Assembly: GCF_025215495.1 (NCBI RefSeq)
Contig: NZ_CP104302.1
Coordinates: 372,001-436,000, forward strand
DNA from: Mycolicibacterium brumae
Lineage (GTDB): Bacteria; Actinomycetota; Actinomycetes; Mycobacteriales; Mycobacteriaceae
Direction: 5' to 3'
DNA length: 64,000 nucleotides
Shown here one piece after another: positions 19,007 through 27,002 of the stretch; positions within the stretch are counted from its first letter, which is position 1, and every line of letters starts with the position of its first letter. The notes below the pieces were generated by a model that searched no databases, was not told the origin of the DNA, and saw only the letters and a program-made list of their open reading frames with translations. Position numbers and translations under genes: made by a program.

Positions 19007-20566
19007 ATGTATCAGGTTGAGGCCCACACACCGCAGGAGCTTCGCTCCCTCGGTGATGCGGCCTTGATCGACGCGATCGCGGTTTCGGCGCGTGCCGCCG
19101 CGGCGGTGGAGGCCCATCACTTGGCGGCGATCGCCGAGCTGACGCGCCGGCGGCTGGGCGCCGAGCAGCATCCGAGTTGGGGCTGTGATGACTGGGACGC
19201 CGCGGCCGCCGAGATCAGCTGCGCGTTGACGGTCAAGCACGGTCGGGCCATGGTGTTGATGGAACGCGCGATCGCGCTGGCGGAGGTGTTGCCGAAGGTC
19301 GGGGCGCTGTTTCTGGCCGGACAGATCACCGCGTTGACGGCGATGAGCGTGGTGTCGCGGACTCGCCTGGTCAACGACCCGGCTGCGCGGGCGCAGGTGG
19401 ACTCGGCGATCGCGGCGAAGATCACCGGCTGGGGCCCGTTGTCGAAGCAGAAACTCGAAGCCGCCCTCGACACGGTCGTCGCCGCGATCGACCCCGACGC
19501 GAAATACCGCTCCCGCTCCACGGTGGCGGGCCGGGAGATCAATATCGGCGACCCCCGCGCCGACGGGACGGACCTCAGGACCATCTGGGGCCGGTTGAGC
19601 GTGGCCGACGCCGCGCTGCTCGATGAAGCCCTCAACGCGATGGCCCGCGGTGTGTGCGAGGACGACCCACGGACGTTGGCGCAGCGCCGCGCCGACGCGA
19701 TGGGCGCCTTGGCGGCGCATCTGGATCATCTGGCGTGCGCGTGTGAGGACCCCGACTGCTCGGCCAAGACCGGGGGCCACCCCGCGACGCGGGTGGTGAT
19801 CCACGTGGTCACCAACGCCGCCATCGCGCCCGCGGGACCGACAACCACCGCGAAGACCGCCGAGAGCCCGGAGGCGGTGAACGCCGCGGCGGCCGAGGCC
19901 GGGCCTCCGGTGGCGTTCATCGCCGGGCGCGCGGGCGGGTTCATCTCCGCGGAAGCACTGGCCGCCCTGATCGCCCTCGGCGCGAAGGTCCGCGCGGTCG
20001 CCAAACCCGGGACCACCCCGGAGCCCCGCTACCGGCCCTCGACGGCACTGGATGAGTTCATCCGGACCCGGGATCTCACGTGCCGGTTCCCCGGCTGCGA
20101 CAAGCCCGCCGTGCAAGCCGACATCGACCACGGCCACCCCTGGGGCGATGGTGGGCACACCCACCCCAGTTCCCTGCTCACCCGCTGCCGACTGCACCAT
20201 CTACTCAAGACGTTCTGGGACGGCTGGTCCGAAACGCAGCATCCCGACGGCACGCTGGACATCACCACCCCCACCGGCCACACCTACACCACCAAACCGT
20301 TCGCCAGCGTGATGTTCCCGGGGTGGGACACCAACACCGGAGTCGCCCCGCCGCCGGGCAAACCGCGCCGAAAACGCGGACCCGGGCACACCCTGATGAT
20401 GCCCACCCGAAAACACCCCCGGGCACAGACCCGAGCCCAACGCGTTGAGCGCGAACGCGCGCTCAACCACGCCGCCCTCGACGCCGAAGAGGCCGCCGCG
20501 CAAGCCGCCGCCGTCGCGGCCAACCGGCCCCCACCACCCGGCCGCAACGACCCACCACCCTTCTGA
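19007..20566 (+). CDS. 13E12 repeat family protein (DUF222-HNH endonuclease)
   Basis: 519 residues. The N-terminal DUF222 helical region (about 1-330) is followed by an HNH nuclease module at about 358-398: CRFPGC with its cysteines, the catalytic DIDHGHPW, then LLTRCRLHHLLKT. A basic, Pro-rich tail ends the protein. The family is multicopy in mycobacteria (REP13E12) and sometimes associated with phage integration. Its biological role is unsettled. It is flanked by LacI and otsB genes with which it has no evident relation, and third-position GC is as high as in its neighbours. Confidence 0.9.
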   Translation: MYQVEAHTPQELRSLGDAALIDAIAVSARAAAAVEAHHLAAIAELTRRRLGAEQHPSWGCDDWDAAAAEISCALTVKHGRAMVLMERAIALAEVLPKVGALFLAGQITALTAMSVVSRTRLVNDPAARAQVDSAIAAKITGWGPLSKQKLEAALDTVVAAIDPDAKYRSRSTVAGREINIGDPRADGTDLRTIWGRLSVADAALLDEALNAMARGVCEDDPRTLAQRRADAMGALAAHLDHLACACEDPDCSAKTGGHPATRVVIHVVTNAAIAPAGPTTTAKTAESPEAVNAAAAEAGPPVAFIAGRAGGFISAEALAALIALGAKVRAVAKPGTTPEPRYRPSTALDEFIRTRDLTCRFPGCDKPAVQADIDHGHPWGDGGHTHPSSLLTRCRLHHLLKTFWDGWSETQHPDGTLDITTPTGHTYTTKPFASVMFPGWDTNTGVAPPPGKPRRKRGPGHTLMMPTRKHPRAQTRAQRVERERALNHAALDAEEAAAQAAAVAANRPPPPGRNDPPPF

Positions 20567-20648
20567 CCGAAGCGGCCCTCACCCCGGGAGATCGGCGTGA
20601 TAGGTCCGCGCCGACCGCCGATGATCGTCGTCGTGCCCGACTGAGCGG

Positions 20649-21392
20649 CTAACGTCGCTGCGCGAGAAGGAATTCCAGCACCGCCACCGCGTCGCCTTGA
20701 TCGAGGACACGGAAGCCGGCGCGGGTGTCGCCCTCGCCGACCTTCACCCCGACGTCAACGCCGCACAGCCGCGCGAAGACCGTTTCGTCGGTGACATCGT
20801 CGCCGAGGAACAGCACCGCGTCGGCCCCGCATTCGCCGCGCAGCAATGACACGGCTTCGCCCTTGTCGGTGTGCAGCACCGAAAACTCCAGCACCGCTTT
20901 GCCTTCGGTGACCTTCGCGTCCCAGGAGCGAGACAGCTTCCGGGCGCGGGACAGCGCCGCGGTGGCGTCGGCGGCCGACGCGTTGCGGACGTGCAGCGCG
21001 ACCCCGGCCGGCTTGGGCTCCACCGTCGCGCCGGGACTGCGCGCGGCGATCTCGTCGAGGGTGTCGATGATCAGGTTGAGCAGGTCGGTGTCCACCGAGC
21101 CGATGACGCCGTCCTCGGTTTCCGCGCCGTGACTGCCGATCAGCCGAATCGGTGGCCGCGCGTGGGACACCGCCCGCAGGCTCGCCACTTCCCGTCCCGA
21201 GACCAGCGCGACCGTCATTGCGGGCAGCCCCGACAGCGCGGTCAGCGCCTCCAGGGCCCCCGGGTGGGGGCCCGCGTCGGCCGGGTGCTTGACGATCTTC
21301 GACAGCGTCCCGTCGAAATCCGATGCCACCAAAAGGTTTCCGACGCCGGCCAACTCCGACAGCGCCGACCGCAACGGCTCTTCGACGCTCAT
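20649..21392 (-). CDS. otsB: Trehalose-6-phosphate phosphatase
   Basis: 247 residues from ATG at 21392. It is a HAD-superfamily enzyme with nucleophile motif DFDGTL (Asp25, Asp27), VSGRE, the GSHGAE cap segment, and the metal-binding GDDVTDE near the C-terminus. It dephosphorylates trehalose-6-phosphate in the OtsAB route; otsA is also in this window (29193-30629). The start overlaps the aminotransferase stop by 4 bp, so the two are co-translated. The length is that of a single-domain OtsB. Confidence 0.92.
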   Translation of the reverse strand: MSVEEPLRSALSELAGVGNLLVASDFDGTLSKIVKHPADAGPHPGALEALTALSGLPAMTVALVSGREVASLRAVSHARPPIRLIGSHGAETEDGVIGSVDTDLLNLIIDTLDEIAARSPGATVEPKPAGVALHVRNASAADATAALSRARKLSRSWDAKVTEGKAVLEFSVLHTDKGEAVSLLRGECGADAVLFLGDDVTDETVFARLCGVDVGVKVGEGDTRAGFRVLDQGDAVAVLEFLLAQRR

Positions 21393-22561
21393 CGCGCGCT
21401 CCCGGGCAGCCAACCACCGATCCGTTCCAACGCCGCGTCGATGTCGGCGGACGGCCCGGCGAAGGACAATCGGATGAACGACTCACCCCGGACGGTGTCG
21501 AAGTCCACCCCGGGGGCGACCGCGACGCCGGTGTCGGCCAACAGCTTCTCGCTGAAAGCCAGCGAGTCGTCGGTGTATTGGGACACATCGATATAGGCGT
21601 AGAAGGCGCCGTCGGCCGGGGCGAGCCGGTCCAGCCCGATGCGCGGCAGACCTGAGAGCAGCCGGGCCCGGTTGTCGGCGTAGTGCCGCAGATGCCCGGC
21701 CGCCTCGGCCAGCGCGTCGGGGGTGAACGCGGCGATCGCCGCGTGCTGGGACAGCGCCGGCGGGCAGATGGTGAAGTTCCCGGTCAGCCGCTCCACCGAG
21801 CGCACCAGCGTCGGTGGGACCAGCATCCAGCCCAACCGCCAGCCGGTCATCGCGAAGTACTTGGAGAAACTGTTGACCACCACCGCGTCGCGGGAGGTGC
21901 TCCACGCGCAACTGGTCGCCGGAGCGCCCGGATACACCAGGCCGTGGTAGACCTCGTCGCTGATCAGCCGCACCCCGGTGTCTGAACACCATGCCGCGAT
22001 GGCGGCCAACTCGGCCGGTTCGATGACCGTGCCCGACGGATTCGACGGGCTGGCCACGATCACCCCGGCCAGCGGCTCCCGCGCGTGCGCCTCGGCCAGC
22101 ATCGACTGGGTCGGCTGGAAGCGGGTGTCCGGCCCGCACGGCAACTCGACGACCCGGCAATCCAGCGCGGTGAGGATATTTCGGTAGCAGGGGTAGCCGG
22201 GGCTGGCGATCGCGACGGCGTCCCCGGCGTCGAAGCAGGCCAGGAAGGCCAGCAGGAATCCGCCCGATGAGCCGGTGGTGAGCACCACGTCGTCGACGTC
22301 GACGTCCAGGCCGTAGTACCTCCGGTAGTTGGCGGCGATCTCGGCGCGCAGCTCGGGGATGCCCAGCGCCACGGTGTAGCCGATCTGGTCGGTGGCCAGC
22401 AGTTCCGCGGCCGCAGCTCGCACCGCCGCCAGCGCGCCGGCGCTCGGCTGGCCGGCCGACAGGTTCACCAGATCGCCGTGGCTGCGCTGGCGTGCCATGG
22501 CGGCCAGCCAGACGTCCATCACATAGAACGGCGGGATGCCCGCCCGCAGCGCGGTCTTCAC
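21389..22561 (-). CDS. Class I/II aminotransferase (AspB-like)
   Basis: 390 residues from GTG at 22561, chosen because mycobacterial homologues start with ALRAGxPPFYVMDVW; longer upstream reading is possible. It is a fold-type I PLP enzyme with Lys234 in NSFSKYFAMTGWRLGW as the Schiff-base residue, the SPSNPSGTV aspartate-family loop, and a C-terminal Arg in SFIRLSFAG for the substrate carboxylate. Specificity (aspartate, alanine or other) cannot be settled. It is upstream of and overlapping otsB. Confidence 0.85.
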   Translation of the reverse strand: MKTALRAGIPPFYVMDVWLAAMARQRSHGDLVNLSAGQPSAGALAAVRAAAAELLATDQIGYTVALGIPELRAEIAANYRRYYGLDVDVDDVVLTTGSSGGFLLAFLACFDAGDAVAIASPGYPCYRNILTALDCRVVELPCGPDTRFQPTQSMLAEAHAREPLAGVIVASPSNPSGTVIEPAELAAIAAWCSDTGVRLISDEVYHGLVYPGAPATSCAWSTSRDAVVVNSFSKYFAMTGWRLGWMLVPPTLVRSVERLTGNFTICPPALSQHAAIAAFTPDALAEAAGHLRHYADNRARLLSGLPRIGLDRLAPADGAFYAYIDVSQYTDDSLAFSEKLLADTGVAVAPGVDFDTVRGESFIRLSFAGPSADIDAALERIGGWLPGSAR

Positions 22562-22601
22562 GGTGTCGAGGGTATGCGGCCGCCGTAAGCTGACGTACGT
22601 G

Positions 22602-23252
22602 ATGCGCCGGGCGAAGTTGATCGCGTCGCTGGCGGTCGTCGTCGCGGCGGCCGCCGGTCCACAGGCCCACGCCGCGCCGGAGGACACTCCCGCCCCGGCG
22701 ATCAGCCCGGTCACCGCAGCCGACCTCGGCGCGAGCTGGCGGGCCGGCTGCCCGCTGGCGCCGTCCGGGCTGCGGCTGGTGGAGGTGGACTACCTGGGCT
22801 TCGACGGCCAGTCGCATCGCGGCGCGTTGATCGTCAAAACCGAATTGGCCCAACAGGTTCAGGAGATCTTCGCCGAACTCGAGGCGATCCGGTTCCCGAT
22901 CGAGAAGATCCGACCCGCCGCCGAGTACGCCGGCGCCGAGGACGAACTCTCGATGCGCGACAACAACACCTCGGCGTTCAACTGCCGCGGCATCCCCGGA
23001 TCGTCGTCCTGGTCGGAGCACGCCTACGGCCGGGCCATCGACATCAACCCGCTGCTGAACCCCTACATCTCCGCCTCGGGCGCCATGGAGCCGGCCACCG
23101 CCGGGCCGTACCTGGACCGCACTCTGGACGAGGCGGGGATGCTGCGCGACGGGCATCCCGCCGTTGAGGTGTTCACCGACCGGGGCTGGACCTGGGGCGG
23201 GAACTGGCGCGATCCGAAGGACTACCAGCACTTCGAGTACCCGGCGGGCTGA
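22602..23252 (+). CDS. Exported M15-family D-Ala-D-Ala carboxypeptidase/endopeptidase
   Basis: 216 residues. A signal peptide (basic start, hydrophobic 6-18, cleavage near AHA-AP at about 24) leads to a VanY/M15-like domain. Zinc ligands fit His140 and Asp147 in SEHAYGRAIDI and His210 in YQHFEYP. It would cut peptidoglycan stem peptides outside the membrane. It is divergent from the aminotransferase, and the two starts lie only about 40 bp apart. Confidence 0.85.
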   Translation: MRRAKLIASLAVVVAAAAGPQAHAAPEDTPAPAISPVTAADLGASWRAGCPLAPSGLRLVEVDYLGFDGQSHRGALIVKTELAQQVQEIFAELEAIRFPIEKIRPAAEYAGAEDELSMRDNNTSAFNCRGIPGSSSWSEHAYGRAIDINPLLNPYISASGAMEPATAGPYLDRTLDEAGMLRDGHPAVEVFTDRGWTWGGNWRDPKDYQHFEYPAG

Positions 23253-23310
23253 TCCGGGGTGTTTGTCGCTGCCTCTGTTCATCGCCGAACCGGCGGGATA
23301 CTCTGGCGCG

Positions 23311-23748
23311 GTGAACGCCGAGGGGGCTGGCAGAGTCTGCGCGCAGATCGCATTTGTGCTGGCCGACGGGTTGCCTGGGGCCAATTGTGCCGAGGATGAC
23401 GTGCTCGCCGCCACGGCCGGGTTCGCGCCGGCGCTGCTGGCACTCGACGCCGCAGGCAACGCCTGCTGGGAGGTCGGGACCGAGCGGGTCTCCCCGAAAG
23501 ACGTCGACATCGCCTCCGTCGAGGTCGTGATGTGGCGAAACGGCGAGGTCGTCGCGCAGGGCAGCGCCTCGGTGGACCCGGTCCGCGCGGTGACCGAACT
23601 GACCCGTGAGGCCGCAGCGGCCGATATCCGGATCGCCGCCGCCGAGGTGGTGTTCTCCGGGCCGTGCGCCGCCGTGGAAGCCGCTCCCGGGGACGAATTC
23701 ATCGCCGAATTCGCCGGACTCGGATCGGTGTCACTCCTGCTTAGCTGA
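23311..23748 (+). pseudogene. Internally deleted hydratase (HsaE/MhpD-like) without metal ligands
   Basis: 145 codons from a GTG. The N-terminal part (RVCAQIAFVLADGLPGANCAE in outline) and C-terminal part (GDEFIAEFAGLGSV) match 2-hydroxypentadienoate hydratases such as HsaE. However, the central stretch of about 25 residues around the usual DxRIxDW segment is missing. The metal-binding Glu-x-Glu before IAFVL reads Cys-Ala-Gln, and the third Glu is also lost. The reading frame is intact and ends normally, so it may be expressed, but as an inactive protein. The alternative is a diverged non-catalytic paralogue. No steroid-degradation genes surround it. Confidence 0.7.
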
Positions 23749-23856
23749 TCATTTCCGCTGGTCAGGGCAATTTGTGTAACGAAACTCCATTCCGGGTACG
23801 ACATATCCGGTAGAACCCCGCAATGGGGGACTGTTGGAAAAACAAGGAGTTAAATA

Positions 23857-24489
23857 GTGACCCGTCCCAGCATGCCCACCGCGCGACGCGCGATGATCGC
23901 CGCCTTCGCCGCGGCCGGTCTGGCCGGCGCCACCCTGTTCGCGCCGATCGCCGCCGCTGTTCCCGACACCCAGGGCGACGACACCTCGGTGACCACCGAG
24001 AACGGCCCCGAGACCACCGCCCACGGTGACGCCACCGCCAACGGCGAGACCACCGCCGCCGAGCCCGACGCCGAGTCGGCCACCCCGGACGGTGAGACCA
24101 CCGTCGCCGACGACGCCACCACCCCGGCCGCCACCGATGACGCCGAGGCCCCGGCCACCACCGACGGGCAGAGCGCCGAGGGGCAGATCACCCCGGTCGC
24201 CACCAACACCGGTGACTGCAGCGCCGCGACGCTGGGCCGCACCTCCGCGGACGTCAACACCAAGCTGGCCGACTACATGGACAAGAATCCGGCCGTCAAC
24301 TCGGCGTTGATCGAGATCACCCGGCAGTCGCCGTGGGTCGCGGTGGGGCAACTGGAGGGCTACTTCCGGGACAACCCGGTGCAGGCCGATGAGATCCGGA
24401 CTATCCAGGCGCCGCTCGGCGAGTTCCAGCACCGCTGCGGTCTGCAGGTTTCGCCTGCCGACGCGCTGGCCGCCCTGTCGGACATCTGA
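23857..24489 (+). CDS. Secreted hemophore-type (MHB-domain-like) protein with Thr/Ala/Pro-rich linker
   Basis: 210 residues from GTG with AAGGAG upstream. The signal peptide (about 1-34) ends near AAAVP. Residues ~37-112 are low-complexity and rich in Asp, Thr, Ala and Glu. The C-terminal ~90 residues form a small helical domain bounded by two cysteines (GDCSAA and HRCGL), similar to mycobacterial haem-binding secreted proteins. Haem binding is inferred from the family look only. A strong terminator follows at 24521. Confidence 0.65.
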   Translation: MTRPSMPTARRAMIAAFAAAGLAGATLFAPIAAAVPDTQGDDTSVTTENGPETTAHGDATANGETTAAEPDAESATPDGETTVADDATTPAATDDAEAPATTDGQSAEGQITPVATNTGDCSAATLGRTSADVNTKLADYMDKNPAVNSALIEITRQSPWVAVGQLEGYFRDNPVQADEIRTIQAPLGEFQHRCGLQVSPADALAALSDI

Positions 24490-24520
24490 GCCTGACGGAC
24501 ACCCGAACTCAAGTTCGCTG

Positions 24521-24558
24521 AACGCCGGTTCTCCGATTCGGGGGACCGGCGTTTTGGT
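24521..24558 (+). terminator. Rho-independent-like terminator
   Basis: AACGCCGGT (24521-24529) pairs perfectly with ACCGGCGTT (24545-24553) over a 15-nt loop and is followed by a T-rich stretch (TTGGTATTTTAT). It stands 31 bp after the secreted protein gene and separates it from ahpCD. Confidence 0.8.
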
Positions 24559-24697
24559 ATTTTATGTGAGGCGAAACACATTGTTCCGCGGTTGATTTGA
24601 AGTATCCGCAGGACATGCGGGGCGTCGCCGCGCAGGCGTTGTGAGGTTAGCCACAAGGGGCGGGGAGCGCCTTTCAATCTGCGGTCGGCAGGAGCAC

Positions 24698-24713
24698 AAT
24701 AACTGTAGTTATT
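24698..24713. promoter_or_regulatory. Palindrome in the ahpC promoter region
   Basis: AATAACTGTAGTTATT has perfect 6-bp arms around TGTA and lies about 30 bp upstream of the ahpC ATG, inside the expected promoter. It could bind a peroxide or iron regulator (FurA- or OxyR-type), but no regulator gene is adjacent. A ribosome site AGGAG follows at about 24731. Confidence 0.45.
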
Positions 24714-24743
24714 CTAGATTTGATCCAGATTAGGAGTCTTACG

Positions 24744-25331
24744 ATGCCTCTCTTGACCATCGGCGATGAGTTCCCCAGCTACCAGATGACCGCCGTCGTC
24801 GGCGGCGACCTGTCGGCCGTCAACGCGCAGTCGCCCGACGACTACTTCACCACCGTGTCCAGCGACGACAACCCGGGCAAGTGGCGCGTGGTGTTCTTCT
24901 GGCCGAAGGACTTCACCTTCGTCTGCCCGACCGAGATCGCCGCTTTCGGCAAGGCCAACGAGGACTTCGAGGACCGCGACACCAAGGTGCTCGGCGTCTC
25001 CACCGACAACGAGTTCGTGCACTTCCAGTGGCGCGCCCAGCACGAGGACCTGAAGAAGCTGCCGTTCCCGATGGGCAGCGATCTCAAGCGTGAGCTGGTC
25101 GAGGCCGCAGGCGTGCTCAACGCCGACGGCGTCGCCGACCGGGCGACCTTCATCGTCGACCCCAACAACATCGTCCAGTTCGTGTCGGTGACCGCCGGCT
25201 CGGTCGGCCGCAACGTCGACGAGGTGCTGCGGGTGCTCGACGCGCTGCAGTCCGACGAACTGTGCGCCTGCAACTGGAAGAAGGGCGACCCGACGATCAA
25301 CGCCGGCGAGCTGCTGGGCGAGGCGGTCTGA
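24744..25331 (+). CDS. ahpC: Alkyl hydroperoxide reductase subunit C (peroxiredoxin)
   Basis: 195 residues, with the start set by the AGGAG upstream of ATG 24744. The peroxidatic Cys61 is in TFVCPTE and the resolving Cys174 and Cys176 are in LCACNW, the three-cysteine arrangement of mycobacterial AhpC. It reduces organic peroxides, H2O2 and peroxynitrite in the cytosol, with electrons from AhpD (next gene, 3 bp downstream). No oxyR is adjacent, unlike in some mycobacteria. Confidence 0.97.
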   Translation: MPLLTIGDEFPSYQMTAVVGGDLSAVNAQSPDDYFTTVSSDDNPGKWRVVFFWPKDFTFVCPTEIAAFGKANEDFEDRDTKVLGVSTDNEFVHFQWRAQHEDLKKLPFPMGSDLKRELVEAAGVLNADGVADRATFIVDPNNIVQFVSVTAGSVGRNVDEVLRVLDALQSDELCACNWKKGDPTINAGELLGEAV

Positions 25332-25334
25332 CCC

Positions 25335-25874
25335 ATGAGTGTTGACGCGATCAAGGAAGCACTGCCGGAGTTCGCCAAGGACCTCAAACTCAATCTGGGC
25401 TCGATCGTCCGCTCCACCGAGCTCAACGAGCAGCAGCTGTGGGGCGCCCTGGTGGCCACCGCGGCCGCCACCGGCAACTCTCGGCTGATCAAGGAGATCA
25501 ACGAGGACGCGCTCGACATCCTCAGCGAACAGGCCTACAACGCCGCGCTCGGGGCCGCCTCGATCATGGCGATGAACAATGTGTTCTACCGCACCCGCGG
25601 CCAGCTGGACGGCAAGTACGACGACCAGCGGGTCGGCCTGCGGATGAACATCATCGCCAATCCCGGTGTGCCCAAGGAAGATTTCGAGCTGTGGTCGATG
25701 GCGGTCTCGTCCATCAACGGCTGCCACTTCTGCGTCGGCTCGCATGAGGCCGTCGTCCGGGAGGCCGGGCTGTCCAAGACCGCGGTGTTCGAGGCGATCC
25801 GTCTCGCGTCGATCATCGCCGGTGTGGCGCAAGCGCTGACCATCGTCGACGCCACCCAGAGCGTTTCCGTCTAG
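25335..25874 (+). CDS. ahpD: Alkyl hydroperoxidase D (AhpC reductant)
   Basis: 179 residues, all helical. The CxxC redox motif is [11 protein letters not shown] with Cys130, Cys133 and His137, the proton-relay arrangement of AhpD. It passes electrons from dihydrolipoamide (Lpd/DlaT) to AhpC. It starts three bases after the ahpC stop and is followed at once by a strong hairpin terminator. Confidence 0.96.
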   Translation: MSVDAIKEALPEFAKDLKLNLGSIVRSTELNEQQLWGALVATAAATGNSRLIKEINEDALDILSEQAYNAALGAASIMAMNNVFYRTRGQLDGKYDDQRVGLRMNIIANPGVPKEDFELWSMAVSSINGCHFCVGSHEAVVREAGLSKTAVFEAIRLASIIAGVAQALTIVDATQSVSV

Positions 25875-25888
25875 TCACAAGCGATAAA

Positions 25889-25935
25889 CCGCCGCCGGGG
25901 TCGCGCTGGAGAAATCCAGCCGACCCCGGCGGCGG
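25889..25935 (+). terminator. Long perfect hairpin after ahpD
   Basis: Fifteen-base arms CCGCCGCCGGGGTCG and CGACCCCGGCGGCGG pair without mismatch. Inside, GCTGGA (25905-25910) pairs with TCCAGC (25915-25920), giving a nearly continuous stem. Few T residues follow, as is common for mycobacterial terminators. It separates ahpCD from the F420-dependent gene. Confidence 0.8.
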
Positions 25936-25967
25936 TCGTTTCTCCGCCTGCGGGTAGAAACAGAAAC

Positions 25968-26999
25968 GTGAAGCTTGGACTGCAGCTCGGCTACTGGGCC
26001 GCGCAACCGCCGACCAATCACGCCGAACTCGTCGCCGCCGCCGAAGAGGCCGGCTTCGACACGGTGTTCACCGCCGAGGCATGGGGCAGCGACGCCTACA
26101 CCCCGCTGGCCTGGCTGGGCCGGGAGACCCGCCGGCTGCGCCTGGGCACGTCGGTGGTGCAGCTGTCCGCACGCACCCCGACGGCCTGCGCGATGGCCGC
26201 GCTGACCCTGGACCACCTCTCCGGCGGCCGGCACATTCTGGGCCTGGGCGTCTCCGGCCCGCAGGTGGTCGAAGGCTGGTACGGACAGCGATTCGCCAAG
26301 CCGCTGGCCCGCACCCGCGAGTACATCGACATCCTGCGCCAGGTCTGGGCTCGCGAGGCGCCGGTCACCAGCGCCGGCCCGCACTACCCGCTGCCGCTGA
26401 GCGGTGAGGGAACCACCGGGCTGGGCAAGGCGCTCAAGCCGATCGTGCATCCGCTGCGCGCCGACATCCCGATCATGCTGGGAGCCGAGGGGCCCAAGAA
26501 CATCGCGCTGGCCGCCGAGATCTGCGACGGTTGGTTGCCGATCTTCTACTCGCCGCGGCTGGCCCCGATGTACAACGAATGGCTCGACGAGGGCTTCGCC
26601 CGACCGTGCGCCCGGCGCAGCCGCGAGGACTTCGAGATCTGCGCCACCGCGCAGGTCATGGTGACCGACGACCGGGCCGCCACTATGGCGGCGGTCAAAC
26701 CGTTCCTGGCCCTCTACATGGGCGGGATGGGCGCGGAGGGCACCAACTTCCACGCCGACGTGTACCGCCGGATGGGCTACGCCGAGGTGGTCGACGACGT
26801 CACCCGGTTGTTCCGCTCCGGCTGCAAGGACGAAGCCGCCGCCATCATCCCGGATGAGGCGGTCGACGATTCGGCGATCATCGGCGACTTGAATTATGTG
26901 CGCGCCCAGATCCCGGTCTGGGAAGCCGCCGGCGTCACCATGATGGTGGTCACCGCGGGCAGCGCCGCGCAGATCCGCGACCTGGCCGACCTGGTCTGA
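25968..26999 (+). CDS. LLM-class F420-dependent oxidoreductase (Rv3520c-like)
   Basis: 343 residues from GTG. Luciferase-like TIM-barrel features include the N-terminal MKLGLQLGYW, the AEAWGSDAYTPLAWLG segment, LDHLSGGRHILGLGVSGPQVVEGWYG, and PIMLGAEGPKNIALAAEICDGWLP, which contribute to the F420 phosphate site. The family oxidises or reduces small substrates with coenzyme F420; the substrate is unknown. In M. tuberculosis the homologue lies in the cholesterol-catabolism region. It is followed after 3 bp by the IlvX-like gene, so an operon is likely. Confidence 0.88.
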   Translation: MKLGLQLGYWAAQPPTNHAELVAAAEEAGFDTVFTAEAWGSDAYTPLAWLGRETRRLRLGTSVVQLSARTPTACAMAALTLDHLSGGRHILGLGVSGPQVVEGWYGQRFAKPLARTREYIDILRQVWAREAPVTSAGPHYPLPLSGEGTTGLGKALKPIVHPLRADIPIMLGAEGPKNIALAAEICDGWLPIFYSPRLAPMYNEWLDEGFARPCARRSREDFEICATAQVMVTDDRAATMAAVKPFLALYMGGMGAEGTNFHADVYRRMGYAEVVDDVTRLFRSGCKDEAAAIIPDEAVDDSAIIGDLNYVRAQIPVWEAAGVTMMVVTAGSAAQIRDLADLV

Positions 27000-27002
27000 A
27001 AG

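Noticed and set aside
24490..24743. A small gene between the secreted protein and ahpC
   Set aside because: No open frame with start, ribosome site and plausible composition; only a terminator and the ahpC promoter palindrome are visible.
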